Source: Planctomycetaceae bacterium (GTDB lineage: Bacteria; Planctomycetota; Phycisphaerae; Tepidisphaerales; Tepidisphaeraceae). From it: a DNA stretch of 64,000 nucleotides. Below the pieces are notes generated by a model. The model saw only the letters and a list, made by a program, of their open reading frames with translations. It did not search any database and was not told where the DNA came from. Positions 61,080 through 64,000 of this stretch are shown here, in pieces (the stretch's first letter is position 1; every line of letters starts with the position of its first letter). The DNA lies in contig JAIYCY010000024.1 of the NCBI GenBank assembly GCA_027487775.1, positions 62,001-126,000 of the forward strand. The letters are read 5' to 3'. The translations under genes and the position numbers were made by a program.

Positions 61080-62948
61080 TCATCGCCTCGGAGCGGTCAC
61101 CGCCGGACCGTGTGTCGAACCCGGCTCGCCCGCCAATCGATACACCGGAAGCCGGATGCTGAACGTCGCGCCCTCGCCCGGACGACTGCTCGCCGCGATC
61201 GTCCCCCCGTGTTCCTCGACGATCTTTCTCGCCACCGCCAATCCCAAGCCGGTCCCGCGATTTCCCTTGGTCGAGTGAAACAGCTCGAACAAATGCCGCA
61301 TCATGCTCGCTTCGATGCCCACGCCGTTGTCCGAAATATCGATCTGACACTCGCTTTCATCCGGATCAAATCGCGCTGCAACCTTGATCAGTCCGTTGGC
61401 GTTCGGTCGCAGGGCATCCAGACTGTTGGCCAGCAGATTCATGATCACCTGATGCATCCCATCCGCATCCATCGGCACCGCTGGCGTGTTGCGATCCACA
61501 TCCGCGACCGCCATCGCACCTCGCTCGTTGCACACCGGCGCGATCAGCTCGACGCATTCGTTGATCAGTGCCGCCGGATTCACCATCGCAATCTGCGGCT
61601 CGCGCGGCCTCGAATAAGCCAGCAGGTTCAGCGTCAGATTCAAAATCTTCTCAAGGTTCCGATCCACCACACTCCAGCCCTTACGCGCCTGCTCCAAATT
61701 CGCATGCTTCAGACCGATCTCCACCACGTCCGCACCGCCACGCAAAGCCTGCAAAATGTTCTTGATCGAATGACTCAGCGCCGCCGTCGTCTCACCGATC
61801 GCCGCCAAACGCTCCGCCTCCAGCCCCGCCTGATAAAGCCGCGCGTTCTGGATCGCCAAACCAGCCTGCAAGCCGATCGACGTCAAAAGACGCAACTGAT
61901 CCGTCGAATACGTGTAATTCTTCACCGAACTGTCAATGTAAATCACCCCAATCACATCCTCGGCCGCCCGCTTGTCGATGGCAGCCTGCTCAACGCTCAT
62001 CGACGTCGATGGCGACGACGCCGGCGCCGCACGCGCGTCCAGCTTCTTCACCTTGATCGGCACACACAAACACGACCGAATCCCCATGTCGTGCACGCTC
62101 TTGCCCTTGCGAAAACGCGGGTCCGCCATCGCGTTGCTCGACAACACGCCGTCACCGCTACGCAACACCGTCTGAATGATCGTGCGCGACGCCTGAACCT
62201 TCTCGAGCGCCTCCGGCGCGTGAATCGACGTAGACGCCGTTCCCCCGCCAGAACTCGACCCGACAACCCCACCCGTCGAGCCAACCGCACCCGTCCTTCC
62301 CACCTTGACCCCCGCCTCCACGCGCGGCTTCACCGTCTCATCCCGCACGCGAACCACCTTCGCATGAACCTTCTCCGGCTCACGCGTATCCACCAAAAAC
62401 AAAATCCCCCGGTCCGCCTGCACATGCTCGAACACAAGGTCCATCACCACATCGCAAATCTGCTCCAACTTAAAACTCGATCCCAAGGCCGCCGACAAGC
62501 GATAGAGCACCTTCAGGTTGCTCATCGCCGCAACCGCAGGCTCCGGAACCGCCAGCACCATCGAATCGTCACTGCTGGGCAGCGTGTTGATGATCGAGGA
62601 ATCCATCCCGGACTCCTCACCCATCAGTTCAACCCCCGCACCCGCCTTCACCATCCCGAGCTGCGCACCAAACACCAGCAGCGTCCGACCCACACGCATC
62701 TGATCGCCCAGCTTCAACGTCACAGGTCGATCCGCACGCTGGCCGTTCACATACGTCCCGTTCGACGAACCCATGTCCCGCAAAACCCACTCACCACGCT
62801 CGTTTAAACGCAAGTCACAGTGACGACGCGAAACCGTGTTGTCCGTCAAAGGCAACTGACGACTGTCCCTGCCAATCAACAACGGAGCATCCGGCAATTC
62901 AAATCGCCGCCCCTTGTCCGGACCCTGCAGGACAACCAGCGTCAGCAT
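61080..62948 (-). CDS. Histidine kinase with FHA and GAF domains
   Basis: From the ATG at 62948 the protein has 622 residues. An N-terminal FHA domain (LIGRDSRQLPLTDNTVSRRHCDL and DMGSSNGTYVNG, about residues 20-95) binds phosphothreonine. A GAF domain follows at about 150-390, with a variable Gly/Ser-rich and Ala/Ser-rich insertion. The transmitter has AALSHSIKNILQALRGGAD with the phospho-acceptor His, MNLLANSLDAL (N box), DISDNGVGIE, GTGLGLAVARKIVEEHGG. No receiver domain is fused and no response regulator adjoins. The FHA domain suggests input from a Ser/Thr kinase, by inference. The upstream frame to 63029 has a hydrophobic segment but overlaps the carA region. Confidence 0.93.
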   Translation of the reverse strand: MLTLVVLQGPDKGRRFELPDAPLLIGRDSRQLPLTDNTVSRRHCDLRLNERGEWVLRDMGSSNGTYVNGQRADRPVTLKLGDQMRVGRTLLVFGAQLGMVKAGAGVELMGEESGMDSSIINTLPSSDDSMVLAVPEPAVAAMSNLKVLYRLSAALGSSFKLEQICDVVMDLVFEHVQADRGILFLVDTREPEKVHAKVVRVRDETVKPRVEAGVKVGRTGAVGSTGGVVGSSSGGGTASTSIHAPEALEKVQASRTIIQTVLRSGDGVLSSNAMADPRFRKGKSVHDMGIRSCLCVPIKVKKLDARAAPASSPSTSMSVEQAAIDKRAAEDVIGVIYIDSSVKNYTYSTDQLRLLTSIGLQAGLAIQNARLYQAGLEAERLAAIGETTAALSHSIKNILQALRGGADVVEIGLKHANLEQARKGWSVVDRNLEKILNLTLNLLAYSRPREPQIAMVNPAALINECVELIAPVCNERGAMAVADVDRNTPAVPMDADGMHQVIMNLLANSLDALRPNANGLIKVAARFDPDESECQIDISDNGVGIEASMMRHLFELFHSTKGNRGTGLGLAVARKIVEEHGGTIAASSRPGEGATFSIRLPVYRLAGEPGSTHGPAVTAPRR

Positions 62949-63056
62949 GATCCAAATTGTAAACAGTCCAACCCTGCTTGTCAGGATCAATCCCCACCAT
63001 ACGCCCTCCCGGTCAACTCGTGCCTTCACCCATCAAAAACGCTATCATCCCACCCG

Positions 63057-64000
63057 ATGTCAGATGAACCCCTCGCCAAGCTCGCACTCGAAGACGGCAC
63101 CATCTTTACCGGCGTCCATTTTGGCGCACACGGAACCAGCGAAGGCGAAGTCGTCTTCAACACCTCCATGACCGGGTATCAGGAAATCATCACCGATCCA
63201 AGCTATCGCGGGCAGATCGTCACCATGACCTATCCGCTCATCGGCAATTACGGCATCAATCTCGAAGACGTCGAGAGTCGTCAACCCCATGTCGCCGGCT
63301 TTGTCGTACGCGAACTCGCCAAACTCCACTCCAATTGGCGCGCCACCATGTCCCTCGATGCCTATCTCAAGCAGGCGGGCATCGTCGGCATTCAACGCAT
63401 CGACACCCGCGCGCTGACCCGCAAGCTACGCGTCTCGGGCGCGATGCGCGGCATCATCAGCAGCCAAATCCTCGATGACCAGCAACTCATTAACAAAGCC
63501 CGAAGCGCCGCCCAAATGGAAGGCGCTGACTGGGTCCAATGCGTTAAACCCGCTGGCCCCAGCCAATGGTCGGAAAAGCTGAGTCCGTTCAAGGGCATCG
63601 AAAAAGTGCGCGGCGACGGACTGCACGTCGTCGCCATCGATTGCGGGGCCAAGCACAACATCCTCCGACATCTCGCAGAACGCGGCGTAAAGGTCACCGT
63701 CGTCCCCCCCGAAACATCCGCCGCCGACATTCTTGCGCTCAGGCCCGACGGCCTCTTCGTCAGTAACGGCCCGGGCGACCCCGCCGCACTCGACTACGCC
63801 GTCAACCCCCTCCGCCACATGATCGACAAACTCAAAGCCGGCTCGGGCGTACCCATCTTCGGCATCTGCCTCGGCCATCAACTCCTCGGGCGTGCCATCG
63901 GCGCGCAAACCTTCAAACTCAAGTTCGGCCATCGCGGAGGCAATCAACCCGTCAAAAACCTCGACACCGGACGCGTCGAAATCACCAGCCAAAATCACGG
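63057..64000 (+). CDS. carA: Carbamoyl-phosphate synthase small subunit, 5' part
   Basis: The gene is cut by the window end after 314 codons. The N-terminal domain reads LALEDGTIFTGVHFGAHG, VFNTSMTGYQEIITDPSYRGQ, TYPLIGNYGIN and IDTRALTRKLR, all typical of CarA. The amidotransferase domain has VAIDCGAKHNILRHL, LFVSNGPGDPAAL and FGICLGHQLLGRAIGA with the nucleophile Cys, then KFGHRGGNQPV. The His-Glu pair lies beyond the end. The subunit hydrolyses glutamine and passes ammonia to CarB for arginine and pyrimidine synthesis. The ATG at 63057 has no clear ribosome site. It is divergent from the histidine kinase gene. Confidence 0.97.
   Translation, partial: MSDEPLAKLALEDGTIFTGVHFGAHGTSEGEVVFNTSMTGYQEIITDPSYRGQIVTMTYPLIGNYGINLEDVESRQPHVAGFVVRELAKLHSNWRATMSLDAYLKQAGIVGIQRIDTRALTRKLRVSGAMRGIISSQILDDQQLINKARSAAQMEGADWVQCVKPAGPSQWSEKLSPFKGIEKVRGDGLHVVAIDCGAKHNILRHLAERGVKVTVVPPETSAADILALRPDGLFVSNGPGDPAALDYAVNPLRHMIDKLKAGSGVPIFGICLGHQLLGRAIGAQTFKLKFGHRGGNQPVKNLDTGRVEITSQNH

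Overview
This 64 kb window looks like chromosomal DNA of a planctomycete, most likely of the class Phycisphaerae. The reasons are its high GC content and dense coding on both strands, a sigma factor gene beside a Ser/Thr kinase with TPRs, four secreted proteins that pair a dockerin-like EF-hand module (DGxVxFxDLLALARNYN) with a PEP-CTERM sorting tail, and TadE-like proteins scattered outside any tad operon. The species assignment is inference. No tRNA, rRNA, CRISPR array, integrase or transposase was recognised.

Layout. 0.2-8 kb: a zinc-ribbon membrane protein, then a 1442-residue DUF4011/superfamily-1 helicase/Vsr-like nuclease directly downstream of mutS. 8-16.7 kb: a secreted endonuclease/exonuclease/phosphatase protein, an orphan ABC-2 permease, phosphoglycerate mutase, a sugar aminotransferase, a 21-bp repeat array, a DUF2959 lipoprotein with a C39-like peptidase, and MTA phosphorylase. 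16.7-24 kb: an XRE regulator behind a long leader, a GT11-like glycosyltransferase, murG, an HtrA-like protein, tsaB and an MCE-domain protein. 24-33 kb: recG, an intergenic region with two near-identical 82-bp hairpin elements flanking a second 21-bp array, an htrA-tatC overlapping pair, a degenerate M48-like membrane protein, a Bax-inhibitor-1 family protein and an ABC-F ATPase.

33-41 kb, all on the minus strand: a serine hydrolase, an esterase and two paralogous beta-helix-like proteins, all secreted and all ending in dockerin-like plus PEP-CTERM modules. Next come a kinase with TPRs and an ECF-type sigma factor, which may form a signalling pair. 44.6-50.9 kb: a two-lobed retropepsin-like protein, a TadE-like protein with a lectin-like tail, a zinc-ribbon protein, a GNAT acetyltransferase, metF and a membrane protein. 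51-53.2 kb: a near-consensus promoter, a strongly self-complementary leader, and an overlapping rbfA-like/rtcB pair. 53.3-55.4 kb: tandem TadE-like paralogues with Arg/Glu-rich tails. 55.6-64 kb: ruvX, atpC, a rhodanese, a glycosyltransferase, a hexose-6-phosphate mutarotase, a YraQ-type permease, an FHA-GAF histidine kinase and the 5' part of carA.

Most genes are housekeeping genes arranged singly or in pairs. The less usual content is (i) two intergenic 21-bp repeat arrays, each beside a hairpin element, (ii) the structured leader and rbfA-like/rtcB pair, (iii) the mutS/helicase-nuclease neighbourhood, and (iv) the TadE-like pair with charged tails. Where an in-frame ATG, GTG or TTG gave a better N-terminus than the longest open frame, the start was moved and the reason is given.
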